Shown here: piece after piece, positions 1-12,206 of the stretch
Layout: each line of letters begins with the position of its first letter
How positions within the stretch are numbered: the stretch's first letter is position 1
Assembly (NCBI GenBank): GCA_029204225.1
Contig: CM055110.1
Location: forward strand, 48,088,921 to 48,152,920
Source: Diphasiastrum complanatum
Lineage: Eukaryota; Streptophyta; Lycopodiopsida; Lycopodiales; Lycopodiaceae
Reading direction: 5' to 3'
DNA: 64,000 nucleotides
Notes under the pieces: model-generated
Seen by the model: the letters and a program-made list of their open reading frames with translations, nothing else
What the model was told of the DNA's origin: nothing
Databases searched by the model: none
Translations under genes and position numbers: made by a program

Positions 1-590
1 CCCCTCTTTCTATAAAGAACATTAAATTTTCCAAATGATCTGATCAAGAGTGAATTTCAGCAACCTAATATACTTCCAAAATCACTTGTAAAAGATCTAA
101 ATGGAACTTAATGAGGATGCAACAAAATCTACTATCCAATCACAAGCAAAAAATGATCAAAATTGATGAAAAATTGATCTAATTTGGTGCATAAGTCAAG
201 CAATGGTTGGACTGAACCTAAATCACTTTAGGAGGTGTCTACTACACCTTAGAACAGCCTTGAAGAGTCCCCAAAACTCTGATCCTCCCTCTCCTTGAAT
301 GCTAGAAAGCCTCCTCTATGAAATCACCTCCAAAACTCGCTTAGAAATCAATGCTTGGAGCAAGCAAAACTTGCTATCTTGGTAATGTGAATTGAATTCA
401 ACTTTGCCTCTGGTTTTAGACACCTAAACACCTGCAAATGAAGTCACACAACACCAATCTCCAATGTATTTGACTCACTTTGAGTTCTAGAATCAATACT
501 AGATGCTAAGATCCAATCTACACAAGATTTAGATCAAAAATTGTGATCAAATTGAATGAAAACCAAGGATTTAGCTCATTTCAGCCTTTA
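1..590 (-). mobile_element. Leader of a minus-strand Ty1/copia element (partial)
   Basis: This stretch lies directly inside the primer-binding site and LTR at 591-1284, so by position it is the 5' leader of a copia element whose body continues past the left edge of the window. No gag reading frame is visible in it. Its make-up (short AT-rich sentences of CTC/CAA-rich sequence) resembles the leaders of the copia elements at 23250-23925 and 34985-35699. It could hold the very start of gag but I see no support for that. Confidence 0.55.
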
Positions 591-603
591 GGCTCTGATA
601 CCA
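591..603 (-). promoter_or_regulatory. Primer-binding site for initiator tRNA-Met
   Basis: The plus strand reads GGCTCTGATACCA, so the minus strand is TGGTATCAGAGCC, the classical plant copia primer-binding site complementary to the 3' end of initiator tRNA-Met. It abuts the TG of the LTR with no spacer. It fixes the element orientation as minus. Confidence 0.9.
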
Positions 604-1284
604 TGTAAAAATTACAGCAAATAAGAATCTTAAAACACTTGAAATGATGAGGGAAACAATAGATTATGATTTCATAAGATTAGCACAAGTTGAACCATCA
701 AAATCCATCAAAAATCTATGCTTGAACCTCACTAAATGGCCCAATCCTTGAAGAAGGCTTCACACATGTGAAAGTACGGCCTCCCACAGTCTGAGTACTG
801 TAAACCAGACCTACATTCAATCCTATAATCATTAGTAATCACAAGTACTCAAACAATTATGAACATAGAGAGCAATTACACCATTATGAGAGAAAAAACA
901 TGAAATTGCTTGATTGATTTTGGTGAGATATCATCACCTATATATACATGATCCATCACGGTTTTGGGCAGGTATGAGTAGCCCTAAACCTATCCCTAAT
1001 GCTAATTTTGGTGGATCTTTCATCCCTACCAGGTTAGGGTTGGAATCTTGGAGATCCCTCAACAATGCAAAAATTACCAAAAATAGCTCCTATTTTTTCT
1101 CCCTTGTATCTAAGCATAATTTGGACTCATTCCAAAGGTTCTAACACTTAGGTCTACTTGAGAACATCCTTATGAATGGAATCATATGCTATTTGGCACG
1201 TGTGACAAGCCACATCATGACCATCTAACTATTTACAAGTCATATGACCAAAACTAGTCAAGCTAGAATTGTGAATTTTTAACA
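604..1284 (-). repeat. 5' LTR of a minus-strand Ty1/copia element
   Basis: The 681-bp LTR begins TGTAAAAATT next to the primer-binding site and ends AATTTTTAACA, giving near-perfect short inverted termini with TG...CA ends. A TATA-like run (plus 938-950, TATATATAG on the minus strand) sits in the expected U3 position. The palindrome CACACATGTG at 761-770 recurs in other LTRs of the window. The partner LTR is outside the window, so no target duplication can be tested. Confidence 0.8.
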
Positions 1285-2412
1285 ATTTTGTGTTCTATTA
1301 TGAACTTTTAAATACTTGTCACTCTATTCATACTCAAGGATAGAGTCAGTTTATTGTATCATGTATGAGAGCTACAATCTTTAAATAGAATAATCTGTTT
1401 ATGAGATGGGAGTTATGAAAAAACACACATTGGAGGTGAAACTTTTTTGGTCGTATAAATCAAGAACAAAATATGATCTTCTGAAATATGCTATTAAAAC
1501 TTAGCCTCAACTTGTCTAATCTGAGCTATGCAAGACTGTGGCAGGCTTATTTGTAGTTGTGATTTGACAAATGTGAAGCCCTGGGATCTGCACTCAAGGA
1601 AAGATGAACCAGCGGAAGTGAGGTAGCATGTTATACTGCATAATATGCAAATACCTGGTTGATGTTGTCAAACAAAGGCTGCTAGATAATCAAACCACTA
1701 TTTCCCAAAAAAGTATATTAAGGCCACAAACCTTTAAAACGTGATCTGTCATAATGCTAGTTTCTTGGCCCTGCACTACACACTTGCCTAATCAATGCAA
1801 CCAACCACCCAGTAATAAAAATTGAAGCATAATGAATATAGAGGGATCAGGAAGGAGCTGAAAGAAGAGATGTATGAAGTTAAACACATTCATGGACGAA
1901 TTTGAGCTGGTAACTGAAAATGTGGTCTTGAATCTTGTTCATAATGTGAGCAATCTCAGAGATCAGAATCCTTTACATCCATAGACATCTCACTTTTAGA
2001 AAAGCATCAACGTTGGGAATGGGCTTAATGCCAGCTAACGTTAAGCACAAATTCCTTCGTGGTTTGTGATGTAAATAAAAAACTGAACATGTTTTGAAAC
2101 AGAGGAATTGCACCAAATAGAAATGGATGTTCTGCAAGAAGACAATTTCCTACAACACAATGAAGAAAAGAGCGAAACATGGACTACTACATCGGATGGT
2201 AAAACTCAAGCTGACATTTTGAAAGCGGTCTTTTTGCACAAATTAGTATTGCAAAAAAATTATGCCCATTGATTTGCGGTGCCATAATGCCTGTACATTT
2301 CTTGTTTGAAGTTGTATGTTTTTTGTCTAAGACTTTTGTATTGGTACAAATAAAATCGATACCCAAAATCAAATACAAGTTTCGATTCCAGCTATGAGTT
2401 CCACTATTTCTT
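1285..2412. other. Unassigned spacer
   Basis: No reading frame longer than about 60 codons, LTR terminus or RNA gene is recognisable here. The sequence is AT-rich and of single-copy appearance. Confidence 0.5.
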
Positions 2413-2439
2413 CGACATCGACAAGTGGCGATGTCGGTG

Positions 2440-3889
2440 CTAGTAGTCTACATATTCATAATGAAAACCAGTTATAGTTTCCCGATAGGGAATTGGTAAA
2501 CAAGAAACTGAAGCTTGTCCAGACATCTGTTTCACCTTCACATCCCCGGCCGCTTGCATTGGTTGACGAAATAGTACAAATCTACATAGAAGATGTGCAT
2601 GTAGGTATAGAAAGCGTGTACATTGAAGGTAAAGTGTTAGCAAAATATGGGAATTATGGTGCTGAATCAAAGTATGGAAAATACTTGAAACTTGATATAA
2701 CTTATGCACACGGTGATGCTACCATCACTGTATCAGTTCAAGAAATTTATTACAAATCCTTGTTGCATGCAATTAATATGCACAACTATATTCAAATACA
2801 GGGTTTTGATACTTGAACCAAAACAATACCTTACGATTGCGGGACTTCGGATTTAGTTTTGGTATACTAATCAAAAACTTCGATTACAAAAATTGAATCT
2901 TTCAAAGTACATGTCAAATTTCTCCCAGAAATATCGATATCAGAATTTCGAACTCATTGTGAAAATATAATTGCCGAAAATCCTACTGTGCATGGATCTG
3001 TGCTTCTGGCAACTATTGCAGTTACAATAACAGGAATTGGACCGACTGGATACAATAGAAAAACTTTGCTTGTTGCAAATGGATTGAGCAAGAAGACCAG
3101 GGTCAGGTCAACAACTTCAGCTACGTTTCTTGCACATACACATAATATAGATTTAGATATTCAATATCTAATACATGTAACATATACAAAATGCATGTAG
3201 GTCGTGTTTTGAGAGAATTCAACTGACCTGTTTCAAGATCTTGTTGGTGCATTCCATACTGAGAGCCGACGAATTTACTCTATAAAAAATTTGGGCGTAT
3301 GGAGAAATTCAAAGCCCCTACTATTTTCAGTATCTGAGAAAACAATATTTGCTGAAGTGCCACAAGGCCATTGTTACGATAAACTCTTGCGGGCCTTTTA
3401 TGAGCAAACAAAACACATCGACATTAAGAAAGAGGTATGCAAAAAATAGTAGAGAGCACTCATAAATTATGAACTGATGCATGATTTGAAAAATGTCCAA
3501 AATCATGATACTAATTCGTATTTTCATATGACAGTTGTTTGGAAAACTTTGGATATCTGGAGTGAATGGTCCTTTTATTGAGCGGGTGCGCTAGCAATCG
3601 CTTCTCGATGCGTAATACGAAACCTTTTTGCTTTCAATGTAAACAACCAACGAACTTCACATGTATGCCATGTTTATCGTGTTCTATTCTTGCTGTTGGC
3701 GTTTTGCATAGAGTTACTTTGAAAGGCAAGATTCTTGGGCATGTTCTTGATTTCAAGCATCCTTTTCTTCAATTGCTTGATCATGATAGAGACAACCTCG
3801 AAGAACAACTACTGCATACTCAAATTTGTGGTCGTTTTGCAGTAGATGGAGTTGGAAATGTGATAGGGTTTGAAAAAGTGACAGATTAG
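2440..3889 (+). pseudogene. OB-fold / RPA1-like gene remnant
   Basis: A 107-codon open stretch (2493-2816) contains a pattern typical of an RPA-type OB fold: a first strand (VYIEGKVLAKYG), then YGKYLKLDITYAHGDATI and a Y-rich helix before an IxGF strand. After one stop the same sort of sequence continues (2900-3199). At 3608-3889 a second open stretch has two CxxC pairs (CFQC and CMPC/CLSC) followed by DHDRDNLEEQ, as in the zinc-containing C-terminal OB domain of RPA1. Stops and frame changes separate the pieces, so it is broken or contains unrecognised introns. RPA-like genes are frequent cargo of plant Helitrons, and a Helentron lies 8 kb downstream; a link is only a guess. It could also be another OB-fold protein. 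Confidence 0.38.
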
Positions 3890-4811
3890 AATTTTTACAG
3901 ACCCGGTTCAGGATATGGTTGTAGTTTTTGCTTTGGCTTAGAAAAATGTCCCTTTACTTGTACAATGCCACAAACCTTCTCTATCCTGAAATAAAATCTG
4001 TTGTGCATCTTTGTACATAACCCAATATTGTGTATTGTTATGTCGTAATACTATTGCATGTTGAAATATTCAATATGTTACTGCTTTCAACGACATGTTC
4101 GTGTAAAATGTTGAACCTTTTCAATCTCCTTGTTTTCCGAAATTGCTATATTAAATTGCTATTGAAGGTCAATGTTTCAAAAAGCTGATATAAATTTAGT
4201 TCAAATTCAAGTTCCAGGTCTGAATATCTTAAAAAAAAACTGAACATAATATAGCATCATTACTTAGTTCACATTAATATCATAATAGCGATACTTGCAT
4301 GCTAAGTAAAGTCACATAAAGCGTGCTTTTGACAGGAGTTGCCCCCAAAAAAAATGTACAAACCACAATTAATAGAACTTCAAATTGACAAATTCCCAAA
4401 AAAAAATCCTCAAATTCGGTACATTTCAGTTCCCAGGTTCATCATTCTCTGTTACATCTAAATTATGATATCTTGTAAATGTTTCCACAAGTTGCTTGTA
4501 TTTTCTACATAAATCCCGTGCACTATATCTTATATACTTTTTAGTCATTGTATATAGAAAACCTGGAAACTAATACTACGTTCATACGACCAAACTAAAA
4601 CCGATGGTCATGTATAAAGTCAAAATACATGAATGGTTTGTTAGTTACCTAGTTTATATCATAATTACCTATGAACAGTTCATCAAAATAGATGCTTATT
4701 TTCTTGATCGAAAATTAGTCGAGACAGGCCGTTTCGGATAGAGCCAATCTAATTTGAGATTGAAATGTTTTTAAAAACAAAGTTTCTAAAACTCTGTATA
4801 TGTAGACATCA

Positions 4812-4990
4812 ACAGTTGGTGGAGGAGAAGAGAGTTCTAAGGAAAAAGGAGGAGAGAATCGGAGAAGCGATGGGAGGAGTGGAATGAAGGGGAGAGAAAG
4901 TGGCAAGAGTGATATGGTAAGAGGGACCATGTTGCCATGGACTCCCAAAAGGAAAATGGAGTTGTGGGTCCAAAAGAAGAGAAGAGATGA
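4812..4990. repeat. Polypurine tract
   Basis: About 110-170 bases on the plus strand are almost only A and G (repeated GGAG, GAGAG, GGGAG). The open frames on the minus strand here are leucine/serine/proline-rich by-products of this tract. It could form triplex or Z-type structures; no gene is supported. Confidence 0.6.
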
Positions 4991-5059
4991 GGTGTGAATA
5001 TATGAGCGCTAGGAAACGAGAGGTAACAAACGTTGGAGTGGTAGTACTAGCTACCATGT

Positions 5060-5990
5060 GTGCTACCTCCTAAGTCAGAGTCTCTTGAAGTACGGACTCT
5101 TTAAGACCCTATTAGAAGAACTTGGAGAAGCCACATCGGGTGCATCCTCATCGCTACAATCTTTATAACAGCCCACATGGAGGTGGCTCCTATGATTGTC
5201 CCCTTTCCAAAAATGTCAAGAGTGATGGGAGGGGGACCTCTCTCGTGGGGAAGGCTATGAACCTCACAAAATGGTCTAGACTGAATCTCCTAATTAATAT
5301 GAGAATTTAAATCTCGAACCTCTTCTAGATTGTTGATATGGATGTTGATTCATTTAAAATTTGCAACGTAAGTAACACAATTTCCTATTGAATGGGTAAT
5401 GGAAAAGGTTTCCCCTAAGAAGATTCTCTCTAAAAGTTGAATAAATCAATGCTTAAACAAAAACAATGTGTTTTTGCGTAAAAATACATTTACAATGGCC
5501 CAATTTTCGTATACTGGGAAGATTTTGATGCATATAAAAATACCAAAACTTTTTAAGATGAAGTTCTAGGCCTATATATATGGGTTCTCAATGCAACAAT
5601 GTCCACAACAATGCAACTAATGTCCATAATAAGCTAAATCCTTAGTTCGTTAATGATAATATTTAGTGACTACTCTAAGATTCGTCAAAAAGGCTTCCTT
5701 TCACATATTTTAGAAATTGCATGACTTGTGACATAGAGATTTCACAAACAGAGAGTCACTAGAGCTAACTTTTCGAGCTCTAATTGACGTTTAGCTTGTA
5801 CAACTACGTCCCTCCCTCAAAAGCTGGCTCCTTTTATGTTCCCGTTACATGTTTTACTCGTATGGGTTCTGGTTCTTCAATTTTAAATACCATACTAAAT
5901 TCTTTGATGTGACCTTTCCAAAATTCTTGGTATTATGTTTTCGATTCGTCGAGAAAAGCGATCGAGTCATTGGTCTAAACCCTCTTCTTC
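5060..5990. other. Unassigned spacer
   Basis: No recognisable gene, LTR end or transposase. Short open frames here show no family resemblance. Confidence 0.45.
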
Positions 5991-5997
5991 TGTTCCT

Positions 5998-6600
5998 GAA
6001 TTTCTGGATAAACTTGTAGCCAGGCACATGAAATTTTTTTTTGAATTTGAAAGCGAATCTCTTGAAGCTCATAAAAATGATACTAGTAGCTGTTGCTGCA
6101 CAAATTCCTTATGACAACCAAAATGATGTCATGTCCTGTTCCTTATATATTGTTTCATACCCATGTTCTTCAAGAATAGTACCCTCTGGGAACCTATTTG
6201 TGGGACCGGTCAGATCTTACAAAGTTCATATTCTGGATGCTCTACGAGGTGAGGGATGTTGGAGGTGGATGCATCTTCAGATTATAGACCAAATAGCTCA
6301 TAGTTTATTTCAATTGAAAAGATTCACACAAATTTGAAATTCTGTTAGAATTTGTGGATAAAGTTGTAGCCAAGCACATGAAAAAAATCCTGGAATTCTA
6401 AAACGAAATTCTGGAAGCCCACACCTGTCAACAGATTCCTTACAGCAACCAGCATGTTGTCATGTATCTGTTATTTATATAATATTTCATGACAGTAGCC
6501 TCTGCGAACCTATCTGTGGGACTAGTAAGGTCTTGCAAAATTCGTGTTCTGGATGCTTTGAGAGGTGAGGGATGTTGAAGGTGGATACATCTTCAAATTC
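5998..6600 (-). repeat. Two diverged direct copies of a 250-300 bp unit
   Basis: The segment 5998-6298 (starting CTGAATTTCTGGATAAACTT) is repeated at 6343-6600 with many substitutions and small deletions. On the minus strand both copies can be read as related peptides: copy 2 contains FNIPHLSKHPEHEFCK and copy 1 SNIPHLVEHPEYELCK, followed in both by VPQIGSQR. That the similarity shows at peptide level suggests a duplicated exon rather than plain repeat DNA. Confidence 0.65.
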
Positions 6601-6876
6601 TAAGTTTCCAGTGAGATACATGCTTTTGTCTGGAGTTTGAAAAGGCTTGGTCCTCCTGTTTTTTGTCTTATGCTTCTTTGTCGCTGACCTAGAGTTTGGC
6701 AATAGATTGTTGCTTCTACATGCACTTTCAGGTGTAATTCGAGGACTTACATGCTTGGTGCAATCAGCGTTCCTACCTTCACATAGATTGTGAGTAAGGG
6801 GCTTAGATCTAGAGCTTGATCTACCTGTTTTAGAACTTGTTTTAATTGCCACAAGCCAGATCGGAAGTTGCTTCAA
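6487..6876 (-). CDS. Hypothetical 129-codon reading frame, basic
   Basis: I do not recognise this protein. It is rich in Ser, Thr, Lys and Arg, has four Cys and two His without a clear zinc pattern, no signal peptide and no membrane segment. Its last 40 residues fall in the duplicated unit at 5998-6600, whose first copy encodes a similar peptide with a stop. It may be an exon of a decayed host gene; the ends probably do not represent a real start and stop. Confidence 0.25.
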   Translation of the reverse strand: MKQLPIWLVAIKTSSKTGRSSSRSKPLTHNLCEGRNADCTKHVSPRITPESACRSNNLLPNSRSATKKHKTKNRRTKPFQTPDKSMYLTGNLEFEDVSTFNIPHLSKHPEHEFCKTLLVPQIGSQRLLS

Positions 6877-6879
6877 AGG

Positions 6880-8700
6880 TGATTGGATTGAGAGATGATG
6901 GAGACATGGGCAGAGTTTTCTCTAATTGGACTTCGCATGAATGGCTACGTAAGAGTCTTCATAAATAAGGTATGCAAAAGCAAAATACACATTTGCTGGA
7001 GACGAAACTCTTTCTTTGTTTCACGGTTGCCATTTACAACAGAGGCACATTTTTTTTTGAAATGAGCTTTGCTACGCACTTCGGTTGATAGAGAAAGCAC
7101 TTTCAATGTCCACCAGACAGACTTGTGTTTTCTTTGGAGAACAAATTCTTGTTGAACATCAGCATAAGGTTTTGATATGTATATATTGACATGGTAGTGC
7201 TTCAATACAAGGAGCTGAGTCAAGTGATGAGACTATTTATGTCTCTTAAATGATTTTGCCGATTGGCAAGTATTGCTATAGTGTTTGTATGGTAGAATTA
7301 AGTAGGCTTCCTGACTGGCTGAAAGCTATGAAAGGTCGTTGCAAGTCACTAATGCTCCAATAGATTGTACCGTACGTTTTGAGTTGAAATTTTGAACTTC
7401 AAAGCCACACACACCTACCTCCTAGCTTGTTGTCTTGGATTCCCCTTCCAAGAAAATAATTCCAAATACAACATAACAAAGACTATCAACAAAATGTGAA
7501 CCCTGAATATGTCAGGGAAAATGTTTAATGTCGGACCTGTAATATTGTTTTAAGCATAGTTATCGAACTTACAACATTTTTTTGGGGTTACAGGATCATT
7601 TGTCAAGTTAAGTAGTAATGGACATATCAGACTTCAGGTGAACTTTTATATCAATCTTCAATGGATAGGTTCTTGTCCTTCACAAGATAAATAGGTCAGC
7701 TGCAAAACTAGGTGCAGAGCTCAAATGTTCTATTGATGTGCTGGGAGATTTGAAATGCCTGTTTTTTTGTTTGCAGATTTTATTGTTGGCATGTTTATTA
7801 TCCAGGCCTTCAAACACATATATTAAATTGTTGTTGAGTCAGGACTCATGAGACAAGATTCTAATTACTTCCTTACATGCTCTACATACTTCGCTTCTGA
7901 TCTTTCTTTCACCTTACTGGTTTCTTAATACTTTCTACAAACACCGGTGCTGTAATACACGTTTCTGTAGGATTCAACCAAAAGAATGAATGTTACATTT
8001 GGATAATTTCTTGAAATGTCTTGTATGTGACCCAATTACCTTCGTAGGACAACAATCAGTGACCGGATGACTGAGAGTAGCTGCACAACTGTCTCCACCA
8101 AGTACATTTAAATAAAGCTATTCGTTGTACTAAGAGGCAGTTATTAGTTTCAATAAGGACCTAATATTAACAAGGGTAGCTCTAAACCTTAATGTTGGAC
8201 ATTTTTTTTTCCGTTCAGTCACTATTCTAGATGTAACAAAGTTAGGTAAACCTTCATGTACCAAAATGTGCTATAGTTGGATGCAAAGGTATTGCCCTTG
8301 TGCCAGTAAACCCTAGACAAACTACAGCGAAACAATTTTTTATGCACTCTCCCAGCTTGTTGACACCTAAGAAAGCATGAGCACACACAATGGAACTTCC
8401 TTTAACCCTATATTCGTTGCGCAAATATGATAGGGTCTCTAAGACAAGTATACGCCAGTTGTTTAGAGTTTATTCAGGTCACTTTTTTTAAGAAGTACGT
8501 AGAATCTTGGATGTGTATCTGGAGTATTATCCTACTAGAAATGTCCATTTTGTGCAAGTTCAGTGCACAAAAACTCAGGTATTGCAACAAAGAGCTGCTC
8601 CACTCAAAAAAATTTGTAATGGACTAATTACTAGTTGAAAGTGCTACAACAGGTTGTTCATGCAGTGTAGAAAATGGCTTTAGTCTTTCTGAAGGAAAAG
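6880..8700. other. Unassigned spacer
   Basis: No supported gene. AT-rich sequence with scattered short frames; no LTR ends, transposase motifs or tRNA-like sequence were recognised. Confidence 0.45.
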
Positions 8701-8754
8701 GGGGAGATAGGTATAAAGTGTTTGAGACCATGGCTAAGATCAGGTCAGACAAAC

Positions 8755-9760
8755 AATTAAGAAGCTACGCTCAGGCGACTAATGTCATGTGTATGCTTGA
8801 CACACATGCCCTTAAAGATCAAAGGAGGAAAATAGATCAGAGAGCCATGACATGCATCCTGGTTGGATAGTTTGCTGATTTAAAGGACTATCGCCTGTGC
8901 AACCATGAAATTAGACAAATACTAATGTCTCAAGGTGTCATCTTGAATAGGAGGTTAAGAAAAGAAATTGGAGGTTTGTCTGGGAAACTTTCAAAAGGCT
9001 GCTTGTTTTTAGCGATGGATTTGAAGAACTTGCAAGCCAATACACCAAGTACTCACAGGCCAAGATGCAGGATTATGTTGAGGTAGGAGTTGATGGTGAA
9101 GAAGGATATGAGGAGATTGAAGAAGCGCCTATTAGGAGGTCAACGAGGATATGGAAGCCCCTACTTGCTTTGATGCAATGAGCTTTTTCAAAGGAAAAAT
9201 GGCTCTTAAGTGAACCAGCAAACCTAAAAGAAGTACATGAAGAACTTAAATTAGATGGCTAGCAGCAATGGCAATTAAGAGAAAACATACGCGAGAAGTT
9301 GTAAAGCTACCTCTAAGTTGGGTAAGCAGTGGGAAGGGATGGAAACCGAAGGCATTTAAGATGAAATTTTGAACCTACCTGAAGGTCGATAGACAGCTGC
9401 AAAGAAATGGAAAATGAAGATGGTAGATGAACTATATGTAGGATATTGTGAAGCTACCTGAAGTTTGGTAGGCATTGGAAAAAAAATGGGTCATCAAGGC
9501 AATCTATGGAGCGAAGGACATCGTTGAAAGTTTCAAGGCCTGGATCCTAGCAAATGGCTATCTCAGATTGAGGGTTTGGACTATGCCTTACCATGTTCAC
9601 TTGTAGCAAGGCTGGGGTCAATTCAAATAATATTGGCTCTTGCAGTAATCCATGGACCGGAATTGCATCAAATTTATGCATGTATAACATTCTTGAATGC
9701 AAAATCAAGGCACAAGAACGCAAGGTAGTCAAATACTTACAAAATAGCTGCAACATTGCC
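8755..9760 (+). pseudogene. Worn Ty1/copia integrase tail and RT start
   Basis: At 8827-8960 the plus strand encodes DQRRKIDQRAMTCILVG, then a stop, then DLKDYRLCNHEIRQI, the usual end of a copia integrase. A linker with RRSTRIWKP (9135-9165) follows, as found between copia integrase and RT. At 9450-9540 LEKKWVIKAIYGAKDIVESFKAW matches the first conserved RT block (xNKWVFK..G.VERFKARLVAKG), and 9585-9700 LVARLGSIQIILALAVIHG matches the next (SPV..L.SIR..LALA). Many stops and frame changes mark it as old. No LTR of this copy is identifiable, and no later RT or RNase H block was seen. Confidence 0.75.
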
Positions 9761-9849
9761 ATATCGTCATTTTGACAACCGGTTTCAATAGTATTATTTT
9801 CAAAGATTCTGAATTCCCTGTACCAAATTATAAAATGTTGCAACCATTG

Positions 9850-12150
9850 TTTTTTAGAAAAAAAAAACTACTTTCTTTCATGGATTGAAAAACTGACATC
9901 AGAATGCATTGAGATTGTGTTTGTTTCATGTCCTTTTACATTTCATAAAGGACTATGATCCTAAATCATTTACTAAGTTCTGAAAAAGTACCCTCATTAT
10001 ATTCACGTCCTCTGTAAAGAATCGTATAGTAACATGATACTTGTTTAATGAGCCCAGTTATATAGTACATCTGCTAGTTGTGTGCAATGATAGTTCTTCC
10101 TCTGCGCATGTCTTCTAAAAAGGTTTTTTTTTATCCCATTTTCTCTGAATTGACCCAGTCCACCAAAATTCATTAGATTGAGAACCAAATATTATGTTTC
10201 AATCATCGTTCAGACAGCGTCCAAAATTTAAATTCGGATTTTGATTTGGATATCTTTCTTTCTAATTCCTCATGATCACGACACTAGCAACCATTTCTTT
10301 CTTAAATGGGTTCATAGACAGACTTAAAACAGCACAAATGCTTAATAAGAATCAGCTCAGAATCAAAACAGCGCAGCTGCTCAATAAGACCAGCTCATTG
10401 GCAGATGTTGCACGACAGGTAAAGTTGGACAAAGACATAGATATAGATCCCAAATCAAAACGAATACTTCATCTCAATTCTAGAGAAGAATCAAGTGATT
10501 CGAATTTGCTACTGAGTTTAGAGACCTTACAGTAGAAACCCTGGACCTGTGTAATTGAAACTTATCCAAAAACTAAGTAATCACCATAGAAGCGAAACAA
10601 AACCAGTTCTGCAACTAAATGTCTTTCTTAAATTCTGTACTTGAAGATGCACACAGCTTTTAAAACAAAATTGACATCCCACACCCACAATTTCAAAAAG
10701 TACTCGGGATTAGTTTCTAAATCTGTTGTGTACAAAAAGTAGCCTTGTAACCTATTTGCATTTGACTCCTGAGATGATACCAGTACTTCTAATACAAATA
10801 GGCAAAATGCTGAATTTAAGATTCTCACACACCAAAAAATGAATACTTCATTGTCTATCGTTAGTTTCTTTTAATTATGTCTTTTCAAAAGCGCCTCCCT
10901 ATCCATAATTTACTACCTCTGCTCCAATAAGAGAATCCGATTAGTCACTCTTGGAAAGTACATACTTGCAACACATGTGACAGGTATTGAAAAAGTACAC
11001 TGGAAAGTACACAGATTTATTGACGATACTAGGCAAAGTCTCTTATACGTATGCTCCTTTAATCATGTGACTGTTGATGTGCTTTAGCTTACCAATTTTA
11101 GTAGTTTACAAGTTCTTCTTCAGCAATCGGGCTTACAACCGTTAACATCTTTAGATCATAGATTCCAGTAGTTAATAAGTTCTTTCTGACAAAAATTTCT
11201 TTCCGGGAACAAAATTGCAATACAAGAGCAAAAAACAAAGGCAAGCAAACTGAAACAATCTCCTCAGTCATAGCACTAGTCTATTCATTTACTGCACCCT
11301 TCCCAACAATAACATGTTACATCAAAACTAGGTACAAGAAAACAAGTACAAGTTTCGTAGGTGGCATTAACAGACCTTGCTTTATCTTGTATACATACTA
11401 AAAATCCAGCTTTACAATTAATAAAACTTTATATTAATGTTATGTACTTCAAATTTTTTTGATATATACAATCTATTGCATATATCCATTAAATGGGTAC
11501 ATGACTCAGCAAACTTTCAAGCAATTGCTTGTATGTATTATACATTGCTACATGTTGCTCAATATCTGAATTAGTACTACTACTATAACTATTAGGAAGC
11601 CACTTTTGACAGTTTCATATATTGCACTTTCAAGACAATGCAATTTCAATGCCAATTAACCAAAAAAAAGTCGAAAGATGCAAAACATGAACAAACAAGA
11701 GATTTTGTATACAAGATAATTACGAGCTGCAACTATGGTATTAAAAAACATGGCCCATAAAAAAAAACTACATAAAATCGATTCAATACTAACATCTGAT
11801 GGTATACAACATATATCAGTGCCAGTTTTCGGACTCCTTATACAAAAAATGGAAGGTGTGTTTTTGTATAAGGAATCAGAATTAGAAACATATTACTATA
11901 ACCAAATTAATCTCTTCACATATAACCTTCTTTCTATTACGATTAAAACAAGAACCGTATTTTAATACTAATTTACATCAAATAATAAGAGCTCTAAATT
12001 TGTCGTTCGCATTCATAATTGAATAATAGAATGTACCTAATACTGATAGGGATTCTAAATGCAGAAACCATAATTTTCGTTTTTTATTCTACTAGTTTTT
12101 AAAATTCATATTCGTCCTTCGTCAATTACTAACATGTTTTCGCATTCCTT
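9850..12150. other. AT-rich spacer before the Helentron
   Basis: No clear gene. One 87-codon open frame (10272-10535) contains a 39-nt direct duplication (10326 and 10365; KTAQMLNK / KTAQLLNK) and may be a small exon, but nothing supports expression. A 3' splice-like sequence (TTTTGCAG, about 12146-12154) lies just before the Rep frame, so an upstream exon of the Helentron gene could lie here. Confidence 0.4.
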
Positions 12151-12206
12151 TTGCAGGTACCAAAAAATTGAACAGATTTCTAATCACAAAACAACACTTT
12201 CTGATA

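Noticed and set aside
4715-5057. Two overlapping minus frames rich in Leu, Ser, Pro
   Set aside because: They are the complement of a polypurine tract.
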